Both the position numbers and the translations under genes were made by a program. Positions 52,424-59,769 of a stretch of DNA of 64,000 nucleotides are shown one piece after another. The notes under the pieces were generated by a model that was not told the origin of the DNA, made no database searches, and worked only from the letters and a program-made list of their open reading frames with translations. The stretch comes from Nonlabens sp. MB-3u-79 (GTDB lineage: Bacteria; Bacteroidota; Bacteroidia; Flavobacteriales; Flavobacteriaceae): contig NZ_CP025116.1 in the NCBI RefSeq assembly GCF_002831625.1, positions 2,595,501 through 2,659,500 of the forward strand. The letters are read 5' to 3'. Numbering within the stretch: the stretch's first letter is position 1; the number at the start of each line of letters is the position of its first letter.

Positions 52424-53815
52424 ATGAAGAAAATATTATTTCTAATTCCCCTGATAATTGGATGTACATCACCGAAAGAAAAATCGGAACTCGACAAACT
52501 TGCGAAATATGAAGGGAATTATGAATATGTAAATAAAACTACGCTGGACATTATTGCCTCTGAACTTGACACAACGCTTTATGCTGTAGTAGATAATGCA
52601 AAATATCCTTTAAAACATATCGCTTTAGACAGTTTTGTGAATATCGCAAACATTCCTGTCGTTTTTGAACGTGACAAATCGAATCAAATTATTGGTTATA
52701 AAACTGACGGACAAAAATTTAAACTAATATCTTCTGATATTGAAGAAATGGAAATGTTCCCAAGAAAAGAACTTTTCCAAAACCCAGACAACTACGTATA
52801 CCAAAAACCAAAAGAAACTTCTGATGGATTGAAAACAGGACTTTTAAAAGAAGAATTCAATAATCCTGAACCAATAATCAATATGGTAAAAGAAACCATA
52901 AAAGGAAATTTTCCCGATGTTCACAGTATATTGATTTACAAGAATAACAAATTGGTGCTTGAAGAATATTTTTATGGTTACGATGAAACAACACCACATC
53001 AATTAAGGTCTGCCACCAAACCTTTCATTGGTGGAATTCTTGGAATAACGGTTGACCAAGGATTTATAAAAAGTGAAAAAGATAAACTATTGCCCTATTT
53101 AAATTCGAGATATGCAGAAATTGCCAATTTGGACAAAAGAAAAAAGGAAATTACAATCGAAAATTTCTTAACGTATCGACACGGAATAGATTGTGAAAAC
53201 AATAATCCAGAAAGCAAAGGAAATGAACAATCAATGATGCAAAGTAAGGATTGGGTAAAATACACGCTGGATTTACAAATGATTGGAGAACCTGGTGTAT
53301 CATCATCTTATTGTACAGGTTGTGCTTTGACTTTAGGAAGTTTAGTTGAAATAGCAACAGACAAGAAAATTGAGGATTTTGCTAAAGAGAATTTATTTGA
53401 ACCCTTGGGAATATTGAATTATGAATGGACTTTTGAACCAAATCAGGCTAGTTTGAATACTTTCAGTCAAATGTATTTTACACCAAGAGACTTGATTAAA
53501 TTAGCAAAATTATTTAAAGATGGCGGTAAGTGGAAAGGCAATCAAATAATATCAAAAAGTTGGATTGATAAGACATTTAATATGGACAAAGGAGATTACG
53601 GCTATCTTTGGGAACATAAATATTTTGTAGTTGACGGACAAACATATAACTCGTATTTAGCTTCGGGAAACGGAGGACAAAAAATCAATATTTTGCCTGA
53701 ACTCGATATGATTACAGTATTTACTGGTGGTAACTATAATTCCTATCAATTGTACGGTAAAAGCACGCCGCCAAATGAAATGATACCGAACTATATATTA
53801 AAATCCGTAAAATAA
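52424..53815 (+). CDS. Serine hydrolase lipoprotein (class C beta-lactamase/DD-peptidase-like)
   Basis: A 463-residue lipoprotein from ATG 52424. Lipobox IIGC (Cys13). The serine-beta-lactamase fold is seen in the second half: the catalytic SxxK motif is LRSATKPFIGG (about residues 202-212), followed by a YxN-like YCTGCAL (about 293) in which the usual Asn is Thr, and no clear KTG-type motif. That variation means classical beta-lactam hydrolysis is not assured; esterase or amidase activity is likely. The N-terminal 140 residues are a separate, unrecognised domain. Single-gene cassette. Confidence 0.86.
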   Translation: MKKILFLIPLIIGCTSPKEKSELDKLAKYEGNYEYVNKTTLDIIASELDTTLYAVVDNAKYPLKHIALDSFVNIANIPVVFERDKSNQIIGYKTDGQKFKLISSDIEEMEMFPRKELFQNPDNYVYQKPKETSDGLKTGLLKEEFNNPEPIINMVKETIKGNFPDVHSILIYKNNKLVLEEYFYGYDETTPHQLRSATKPFIGGILGITVDQGFIKSEKDKLLPYLNSRYAEIANLDKRKKEITIENFLTYRHGIDCENNNPESKGNEQSMMQSKDWVKYTLDLQMIGEPGVSSSYCTGCALTLGSLVEIATDKKIEDFAKENLFEPLGILNYEWTFEPNQASLNTFSQMYFTPRDLIKLAKLFKDGGKWKGNQIISKSWIDKTFNMDKGDYGYLWEHKYFVVDGQTYNSYLASGNGGQKINILPELDMITVFTGGNYNSYQLYGKSTPPNEMIPNYILKSVK

Positions 53816-53822
53816 AGCCTGC

Positions 53823-53977
53823 ACACAACACCTTGTATATTAAATGGCAAGCACTCGCCTAGCCTTCGACAAGCTCAGGACAGGCTTACGAAAATCCTCT
53901 CGGATTTTCTATTCGGTTTGTATTTAATACATTAGGTGCTTAAAGCACGCAACAAACCATATACAAAAACCTTATAA
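53823..53977 (+). repeat. attC-like site 47 (family B with a loop insertion, degenerate core)
   Basis: Left core ACACAAC 53823-53829 has one mismatch to GTTATGT at 52374. The right core is CTTATAA 53971-53977. An extra about 27 bases (53861-53887) containing CTTCGACAAGCTCAGGACAGG sit in the loop. Confidence 0.65.
53861..53887. repeat. REP-like palindromic motif inside attC-like site 47
   Basis: The sequence CTTCGACAAGCTCAGGACAGG resembles short dispersed extragenic palindromes common in bacterial genomes. Other family B sites lack it, so it is a later insertion in the loop. Confidence 0.5.
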
Positions 53978-53996
53978 TCAATTAAATATAATCATA

Positions 53997-54569
53997 ATGA
54001 AGAGATTTAATTTTAAAGAAATACTTGAAATTACTTGCCGCCTTTATGTATTCTTTTTTCTAACCGCCTATGGAGTGGGAAAGGTTATAGGAGGACAGTT
54101 TTATACTGCTGCAAGAATGCCCGATGGTTTGGAACTTATGCCAATAGGACAAGTTTCAGACTTTGATTTGGCTTGGGTTTTCATGGGGCGATCTTTTGGA
54201 TATATACTTGTCATAGCTCTTGCCGAAATCCTTGGAGCAGTTTTATTGCTTTCTAATAAAACCAAACTAATAGGAACCCTTATTTTAATTCCAATTATGG
54301 TAAATGTAATTGTATTCGATATTTTTTTCCTGGACGAATACGGTGCATTGGCAGGAGCAACTATATACTTATTCATGCTCTTTGCAATCCTTGTTATCAA
54401 CAAAGAAAAAATGGTCGCTGTTTTTAATGACCTCATAAAAAACAAGAAATCGCCTAAGACATCCTCCAAAGAAAAAATCTACAAATATTTGATAGTTGCA
54501 GCTATAATCGTTTTAATTTTCATGACAGATCAATTAATAGTGAACTTCCTAGGGTATGGAAAAGGATAA
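53997..54569 (+). CDS. DoxX-like membrane protein
   Basis: A 190-residue protein with four to five membrane helices (about residues 14-34, 64-84, 88-110, 118-134, 158-178). The arrangement FFLTAYGVGKVIGGQF near helix 1 and the AEILGAVLLLSNKTKLIGTLILIPIM hairpin resemble DoxX/DoxD-like quinone-linked or unknown-function proteins. Assignment is moderate. It sits between a degenerate core (53971) and a decayed region, so its cassette is no longer intact. Confidence 0.75.
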   Translation: MKRFNFKEILEITCRLYVFFFLTAYGVGKVIGGQFYTAARMPDGLELMPIGQVSDFDLAWVFMGRSFGYILVIALAEILGAVLLLSNKTKLIGTLILIPIMVNVIVFDIFFLDEYGALAGATIYLFMLFAILVINKEKMVAVFNDLIKNKKSPKTSSKEKIYKYLIVAAIIVLIFMTDQLIVNFLGYGKG

Positions 54570-54581
54570 TAAATAACTGAT

Positions 54582-54605
54582 TACACCAAAGGACGGAGGT
54601 GTAAA
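54582..54605 (+). terminator. Possible hairpin downstream of the DoxX-like gene
   Basis: TTACACC (54582-54588) and GGTGTAA (54599-54605) form a 7-bp stem with a 10-base loop, 12 bases after the stop. There is no T-tract after it, so it may be weak or a relic of a recombination site. Confidence 0.35.
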
Positions 54606-54691
54606 ACAACTCTTTTCTTCATTAATTTGAGACCCTAATATTCTAGGCTCTTAGATTCATTCATTTGTTTCTGGAGCCTTTTTTTAATATT

Positions 54692-54705
54692 GCTTTCGCG
54701 AAAGC
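54692..54705. repeat. Perfect palindrome GCTTTCGCGAAAGC
   Basis: A 14-bp perfect palindrome in the gene-free stretch, beside the IS110 remnant. Similar TTTCGCGAAAGC motifs are frequent between genes in Flavobacteriia; its role is unknown. Confidence 0.45.
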
Positions 54706-54721
54706 GAGAAAACCAGACACC

Positions 54722-54817
54722 TCATTTTTGTACTGATGCCGACCTGTTCAACTTACCCCCTGCATCAAAGACCTCTTTACTGATGTCCACTCCTAAAGTT
54801 TCTGTATACTTATTCAT
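54722..54817 (-). pseudogene. 5' remnant of an IS110-family transposase gene
   Basis: Reading leftward from ATG 54817, the frame encodes a start MNKYTETLGVDISKEVFDAGG, ending at TGA after 31 residues. The GVDISKEVFD motif is the first catalytic Asp motif of the DEDD (RuvC-like) domain of IS110 transposases. The rest of the element is missing. The bases upstream of the ATG (54818 to about 54990) may be the old left-end region, where IS110 elements encode their guide RNA. Confidence 0.6.
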
Positions 54818-55024
54818 AAATATTGATTTATAAAAGAACTAGCTACTGGCGTTTCCACAACTTAAAAACGAGATCTTACCATACTACAGAGCTGAACGAA
54901 CCTAAGAGTAGTGAAATAGAGCAGATTATCAATACTGTCGAAGTCTAGGCTTCACTGTATACCAAAACCTAAATGCTCTCTTTTTCTTTTTCTAGTTTGT
55001 ATCTAAATTTAAAGAGAATCAAAC
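54818..55024. other. Gene-free stretch, possible IS110 left-end relic
   Basis: No ORF is preserved between 54570 and 55246. This part lies directly upstream of the IS110 ATG on the minus strand, and it has no attC arms until 55025. Confidence 0.35.
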
Positions 55025-55213
55025 TTGAGACGTGTATAGTTCATAGCTAATGAGTTGCTTAATAAAAGTTTAAACATATTTTCAAGTCCGCCAATTTTTA
55101 TAATGTGGCTTTTTGAAAAAAAAGGCAATAATAAAATTAAAAAACTGGCTTTAGCTTAACCGAAAAGTAATTGCTATTTTGCGCGCTACGTGAAATATAC
55201 ATCACAGTTAGCC
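55025..55213 (+). repeat. attC-like site 48 (family A, left end decayed)
   Basis: Arms TGTATAGTTCATAGCTAATGAGTTGC and ..GCTACGTGAAATATAC are diverged. The left end TTGAGAC is not a core. Right core GTTAGCC 55207-55213. Confidence 0.6.
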
Positions 55214-55246
55214 TTCATTAAAACCAATTATTACCAATTATTACCA

Positions 55247-55978
55247 ATGATAAAATTCTTTAGAAAAACTAGACAGAACCTACTTACAGAAGGAAAAACT
55301 GAAAAGTATTTAAAATACGCTATTGGAGAAATTTTATTAGTTGTAATAGGAATAATTATAGCATTACAATTGAACAATTGGAATGAAACACGAAAGAAAC
55401 AAAACCTTAAAAATGAGTACTTGGTATCATTAAAAAATGATTATCGAAAAGACACCGTACAATTAAGTGATAGAATTTACCAAAACAAAAAAAGACTCAA
55501 AGTTTTAATGCATATTTATCCCGATTCATTAAGCACCTCTGTTACAAAACCAGAAGAGTTCATTTCACTATTCAAAAACAAATTTGGGAAAGGATTAAGA
55601 GTTATTAATACGTACAATACCAATAGCTTTAATTTACTAATCTCTAGTGGAAACATAGATTTGTTAGATAAACAGTTTCGAGAATCCATAATGGAACTAA
55701 ATAGACTCCAGGTATTTGAAAATCAAGTTTCATTAGGTAATCGGGATTATTTTTTCAGATTTATGTCAAACTACTTCCTTAAATATCCCGCAGATACTCC
55801 ATTTAACTCAATTAACCAAATTTTATGGAATGGTATAGAAACTAATGAACTACCGAAGGATTTAATGGCATATTTTGGTCAGGAACGATATACAATAGAG
55901 AGGTATTTAGAACTAAGCAGAGACGTCTTACTTCAAACCGAACTAGTGTTAAAACTATTAGAAGACCTTGAAAATTAA
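55247..55978 (+). CDS. DUF6090-family protein
   Basis: A 243-residue protein from ATG 55247 (the frame back to 55190 is site 48 sequence). MIKFFRKTRQNLLTEGKTEKYLKYAIGEILLVVIGIIIALQLNNWNE is the DUF6090 opening. One membrane helix spans about residues 27-45, followed by coiled coil and a helical C-terminal domain. Paralogue of 50438, strongly similar at the N-terminus and diverged afterwards. Function unknown. Cassette ends match (GTTAGCC / GGCTAAC). Confidence 0.88.
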   Translation: MIKFFRKTRQNLLTEGKTEKYLKYAIGEILLVVIGIIIALQLNNWNETRKKQNLKNEYLVSLKNDYRKDTVQLSDRIYQNKKRLKVLMHIYPDSLSTSVTKPEEFISLFKNKFGKGLRVINTYNTNSFNLLISSGNIDLLDKQFRESIMELNRLQVFENQVSLGNRDYFFRFMSNYFLKYPADTPFNSINQILWNGIETNELPKDLMAYFGQERYTIERYLELSRDVLLQTELVLKLLEDLEN

Positions 55979-56046
55979 TAATCTGCGAGAACACTTAGAC
56001 GAAGTATAAGAACTAAAATAGAATCTTATACAAGTAAATAACGAAA

Positions 56047-56179
56047 GGCTAACAACGTGTAAAAATAATTGCTCTGTTCTTGCCTACTCGGAAAATCCTA
56101 CGGATTCCCATCTGGTTCGTTCCATTTTGTGTAGGTTTGACGCTTAATAACGTAATTATACTTAAGCAAACCGTTAGTG
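56047..56179 (+). repeat. attC-like site 49 (family G/B variant)
   Basis: Left core GGCTAAC 56047-56053 pairs with GTTAGCC at 55207. Right core GTTAGTG 56173-56179. Confidence 0.68.
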
Positions 56180-56226
56180 GTCATTACCATGAACGAACCT
56201 TAAAATAATTAACCAACTTAACAAAT

Positions 56227-57522
56227 ATGACTACAATAAAGAAATCATTCTCTCCTTTAAAGCCTTCTGACCGAATACAATCTCTTGACATTATGAGAGG
56301 CATTGTATTACTTGGAATTCTTTTAATGAATATTAATGGTATGGGGCTAGCCGGATCTTATGGAGATCCAACTGTTTCAGGCGGTGCTACTGGATGGAAC
56401 CTTACTACTTGGATTACTACAGAATTATTTTTTTCAGGTACTATGCGAGCCCTTTTTTCGCTATTATTTGGAGTAGGTATGTTTATATTTCTAGATAGGC
56501 TTGAGAAAAAAAAAGCAGGAATAAATGCTGCAAACATTTATTTTAGAAGACTTCTTTGGTTACTGGTTTTCGGATTAATACACGGGTATTTATTGCTTTG
56601 GACAGGTGACATTTTATATGATTATGCTCTAATGGGTTTTATAGTGTTTTCATTTAGAAAGTTGCCTCCTATTAAATTAACACTTGTAGCATTATTACTC
56701 TTTTCAATTGGCGCGCTATGGAGTTATGCAGATTATAAAAATGATATAAAATTCGTCGAAGACCTAGAACTTGTAAAAAACTATAAATTAGAAGGTACAA
56801 CAGTATCAAAAGAACTTCAAGGAGTTGATATGAAATGGGAAAAGCGGGAATGGAAAAGATCTCCAGAAGGCATCGCTGAATACAATGCTAATATGCGAAA
56901 AGGATATTTAGATGTGGTAGCTTTTCTTGCTCCTGAAAATCAGCGAACCGATACAATGAATCCTTACAGATTCCAATTATGGGATGTTCTTAGCATGATG
57001 TTATTAGGTATTGCTCTTTTTAAATGGAAAGTTCTTTCAGCTGAAAAATCGTATAAATTCTATGGTATAATCACTTTGTTGGGTTATTTGATTGGTCTTA
57101 GTGTAAATTATTATGAGATTCAATCAATCATGGAAAGTAACTTTTCGCCCTTAAACTTTTCTAAGTCATATATTACATACGATTTAGGAAGAGTCCCTGT
57201 TGCCATTGGTCACGTTGGTGCCATCATGCTGTTCTGTAAATTGCCTGTTTTGAAATGGTTAAAAAGCAGTCTTGCTGCTGTAGGTAAAATGGCACTAACC
57301 AATTACATAATGCATTCAGTTTTTGCCATGTTTATTTTCACGGGTGCAGGATTTGGGCTGTTTGGAACATTCCAACGTTTTGAATTATTATACATCGTAT
57401 TTGGGATATGGATTTTCCAATTATTTCTAAGCCCAATTTGGTTAAAGTATTATCAATATGGACCATTGGAATGGATGTGGAGAAACTTAAGTTATTTAAA
57501 AAAGCATCCTTTCAAGAAGTAG
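56227..57522 (+). CDS. DUF418-family membrane protein
   Basis: A 431-residue inner-membrane protein with about ten helices. RIQSLDIMRGIVLLGILLMNINGMG near the N-terminus, and the C-terminal DUF418 part with AAVGKMALTNYIMHSVFAMFIFTGAGFGLFG and WLKYYQYGPLEWMWR, are diagnostic of the YeiB/DUF418 family. The role is unestablished; related proteins are linked to acyl transfer or transport. Cassette ends almost match (GTTAGTG / CGCTAAC). Confidence 0.9.
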   Translation: MTTIKKSFSPLKPSDRIQSLDIMRGIVLLGILLMNINGMGLAGSYGDPTVSGGATGWNLTTWITTELFFSGTMRALFSLLFGVGMFIFLDRLEKKKAGINAANIYFRRLLWLLVFGLIHGYLLLWTGDILYDYALMGFIVFSFRKLPPIKLTLVALLLFSIGALWSYADYKNDIKFVEDLELVKNYKLEGTTVSKELQGVDMKWEKREWKRSPEGIAEYNANMRKGYLDVVAFLAPENQRTDTMNPYRFQLWDVLSMMLLGIALFKWKVLSAEKSYKFYGIITLLGYLIGLSVNYYEIQSIMESNFSPLNFSKSYITYDLGRVPVAIGHVGAIMLFCKLPVLKWLKSSLAAVGKMALTNYIMHSVFAMFIFTGAGFGLFGTFQRFELLYIVFGIWIFQLFLSPIWLKYYQYGPLEWMWRNLSYLKKHPFKK

Positions 57523-57628
57523 AGTTAAGCAACATCTAATTCTTTTTAATAGAGCGGTCTTTATTAAACTAATAGTATATATCAAATAAAAGTAGCACAA
57601 TATGCTATAGAAAATTAGAATAACGCAG

Positions 57629-57760
57629 CGCTAACAATATATAAAATTAATTGCTAGTTCTAGCTTACTTACATAAATCCTCTCGGATTTTCTATTCGGT
57701 TTTTATTTGCTAAATTAGGTGCTTAAAACACGCCACTAATCAGACAAAAGACCGCTGTCA
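57629..57760 (+). repeat. attC-like site 50 (family B variant, degenerate core)
   Basis: Left core CGCTAAC 57629-57635 has a mismatch to GTTAGTG at 56173. The right core is GCTGTCA 57754-57760 instead of GTT. Confidence 0.62.
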
Positions 57761-57776
57761 TTAATTAAAAAAAAAT

Positions 57777-58649
57777 ATGAAAGCACATATAATTACTTTA
57801 GTCTTTATATTTATTTGTGGATTTGGTTTTGGACAATCTGAATGTGATACTACAATTGACTACGGGAATAATCCTTCTACAGGAAAATATGCCCAAGTTA
57901 ATGGAATCAAAATGTATTATGAAACTTACGGGGATTCAACTAAACAACCATTATTAATAATCCACGGAAACGGAGGCTCAGTTAAAAGCGGTCGATGCCA
58001 AATAGAGTATTTTAAAAATGATTATTATGTTATAATTGCAGATAGTAGATTTCAAGGGAAATCAGAAAACGGAAATGAAGAATTAACATTTAAGTTAATC
58101 ACTGAAGATTATAATTCGTTTATAGATCATCTAAAATTAGATTCAGTCTACATTATTGGTCAAAGTGATGGTGGAATTATTGGTTTACAACTAGCAATTA
58201 AATACCCATCGAAAGTCAAAAAACTTGTATCAATCGCCCCTAATTTGAGACCTGATAATTCCGCAGTTCATCAATGGGCTATTTCTATGACTAAGAGAGA
58301 CCTGAATGAGATAGAATTAAAGATAAAACAAGGAGATAACTCAAAGAAAACTATTAGAAATAAAGCGTTATATAATTTAATGGATAAGTATCCTAATATT
58401 ACTAATAAGGAACTTTTTAACATTGAATCTCCTGTTTTAATCATAGCTGGAGATCAAGATATTATTAAACTTGAGCATATTCTTGAAATATATCAGAATA
58501 TTCCAAAAGCACAATTATTTATAATGCCAGGTGCAACACATTTTATGATAAGAAGTGAACATAAACTTCTGAATCAAATGGCCAACAGGTTTTTGAGTAA
58601 TCCATTTAAAAGACCAACAACAAAAGAAATAATATTAAATAACAAATAA
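57777..58649 (+). CDS. Secreted alpha/beta hydrolase
   Basis: A 290-residue protein with a signal peptide (about residues 1-20, ending GFGFGQ). A classical alpha/beta hydrolase fold is seen: LIIHGNGGSVKS (oxyanion HGNGG, about 62-70), nucleophile in IIGQSDGGIIGLQ (Ser about 127), Asp in IIAGDQDIIK (about 225) and His in GATHFMIR (about 259). Substrate unknown. Start ATG 57777 is just after the degenerate core. Confidence 0.88.
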   Translation: MKAHIITLVFIFICGFGFGQSECDTTIDYGNNPSTGKYAQVNGIKMYYETYGDSTKQPLLIIHGNGGSVKSGRCQIEYFKNDYYVIIADSRFQGKSENGNEELTFKLITEDYNSFIDHLKLDSVYIIGQSDGGIIGLQLAIKYPSKVKKLVSIAPNLRPDNSAVHQWAISMTKRDLNEIELKIKQGDNSKKTIRNKALYNLMDKYPNITNKELFNIESPVLIIAGDQDIIKLEHILEIYQNIPKAQLFIMPGATHFMIRSEHKLLNQMANRFLSNPFKRPTTKEIILNNK

Positions 58650-58655
58650 AACTAC

Positions 58656-58787
58656 AGGCAACACCTTATAAAATTAATTGCTAGTTCTAGCTTACTTACA
58701 TAAATCCTCTCGTATTTTCTATTCGTTTTTTATTTGCTATAATTAGTTACTTGAACACGCCACTAATCATACAAAAACACGTTGAAA
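58656..58787 (+). repeat. attC-like site 51 (family B variant)
   Basis: Left core AGGCAAC 58656-58662, right core GTTGAAA 58781-58787. The left core does not match the preceding degenerate start. Confidence 0.65.
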
Positions 58788-58798
58788 CAAGCTGAAAA

Positions 58799-59398
58799 AT
58801 GAAAACTGAAAACAAATTAATAAGCACTAGTTTACTGACTGCAATTACGGCTTCTTTATGTTGTATTACACCAGTTTTAGCAATTATAGTAGGTACAAGC
58901 GGAATTGCTTCAATATTCTCTTGGATTGAGCCATTTAGACCTTATTTGATAGGACTAACAATTTTAGTTCTTGGATTTGCTTGGTATCAAAAACTAAAAC
59001 CTAAGAAAGAAATTGACTGCGAATGTGAGACCGATGAAAGACCGAAATTTATTCAATCAAAAAAGTTTTTAGGAATTGTAACCGGGTTTGCAATTCTTAT
59101 GTTAGCTTTTCCATACTATTCGGGAATTTTCTACCCAAAAACAGAGAAACAAATAATGGTAGTTGAAAAATCAGACCTATTTACAACAGAATTTAAAATT
59201 AGTGGAATGACCTGTGCGAGTTGCGAAGAACACGTTAATCACGAAGTAAATAAACTCAACGGAATTGTAAACTCAAAAGCGTCATACGAAAATGGAAACG
59301 CAATCATTGAATTTGACAGAACTAAAACCAATGAGGCGCAAATTGAAAAAGCAATTAACTCTACAGGTTATAAGGTAACCGACAAGGAAGAAAACTAA
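58799..59398 (+). CDS. MerTP-type mercuric transport fusion protein
   Basis: A 199-residue protein. The MerT-like N-terminal part has a vicinal Cys pair in the first helix (SLCCITP, about residues 21-22), a second and third helix, and a CEC motif in the loop. A heavy-metal-associated (HMA/MerP) domain follows at the C-terminus with KISGMTCASCEEH (about 132-144). In Bacteroidota, MerT and MerP are often fused as MerTP, which imports Hg(II) to a cytoplasmic reductase. No reductase or merR is nearby. The downstream gene overlaps by one base. Confidence 0.9.
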   Translation: MKTENKLISTSLLTAITASLCCITPVLAIIVGTSGIASIFSWIEPFRPYLIGLTILVLGFAWYQKLKPKKEIDCECETDERPKFIQSKKFLGIVTGFAILMLAFPYYSGIFYPKTEKQIMVVEKSDLFTTEFKISGMTCASCEEHVNHEVNKLNGIVNSKASYENGNAIIEFDRTKTNEAQIEKAINSTGYKVTDKEEN

Positions 59399-59604
59399 TG
59401 GAAGTTCAATTAAAATCAGAAATTACTTGTCCAAACTGTGGACATAAAAAAGTAGAGGAAATGCCAACAAACGCTTGTCAATTTTTTTACGAATGTGAGA
59501 ATTGCAAAACAGGTCTGAAACCAAAAGAAGGAGATTGTTGCGTTTATTGTTCTTATGGAACTGTAGCTTGTCCACCAATTCAAGAGAATAAAAGTTGTTG
59601 TTAA
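59398..59604 (+). CDS. Small Cys-rich protein (GDCCVYC type) linked to MerTP
   Basis: A 68-residue protein starting at the ATG overlapping the previous stop (TAATG). It has a zinc-ribbon CPNCGHKK (about residues 10-17), CENC, and the conserved GDCCVYCSYGTVACPP run (about 45-60), then a terminal CC. This gene regularly follows merTP in Bacteroidota mercury loci and is likely a metal-binding accessory. Its exact function is not established. Confidence 0.85.
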   Translation: MEVQLKSEITCPNCGHKKVEEMPTNACQFFYECENCKTGLKPKEGDCCVYCSYGTVACPPIQENKSCC

Positions 59605-59613
59605 ATAACTAGT

Positions 59614-59741
59614 TGCCAACAACATGTGTGATTAATTGCTTGGTCACTGCCGACTTCTAAACATTCCTTCGGAATATTTTATCTGTGATTTATTTACTAA
59701 ATTAGAGGATTAACTTCTATTAAAACACAAATACGTTGTAG
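59614..59741 (+). repeat. attC-like site 52 (family B variant)
   Basis: Left core TGCCAAC 59614-59620 is mismatched to GTTGAAA at 58781. Right core GTTGTAG 59735-59741. Confidence 0.6.
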
Positions 59742-59769
59742 GATAGGTGAAAAATTAAAACTTTCAAGT

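Noticed and set aside
53260..53360. Calling the serine hydrolase at 52424 a beta-lactamase
   Set aside because: SxxK is present but the YxN motif reads YCT and no clear KTG is found, so antibiotic hydrolysis is not supported.
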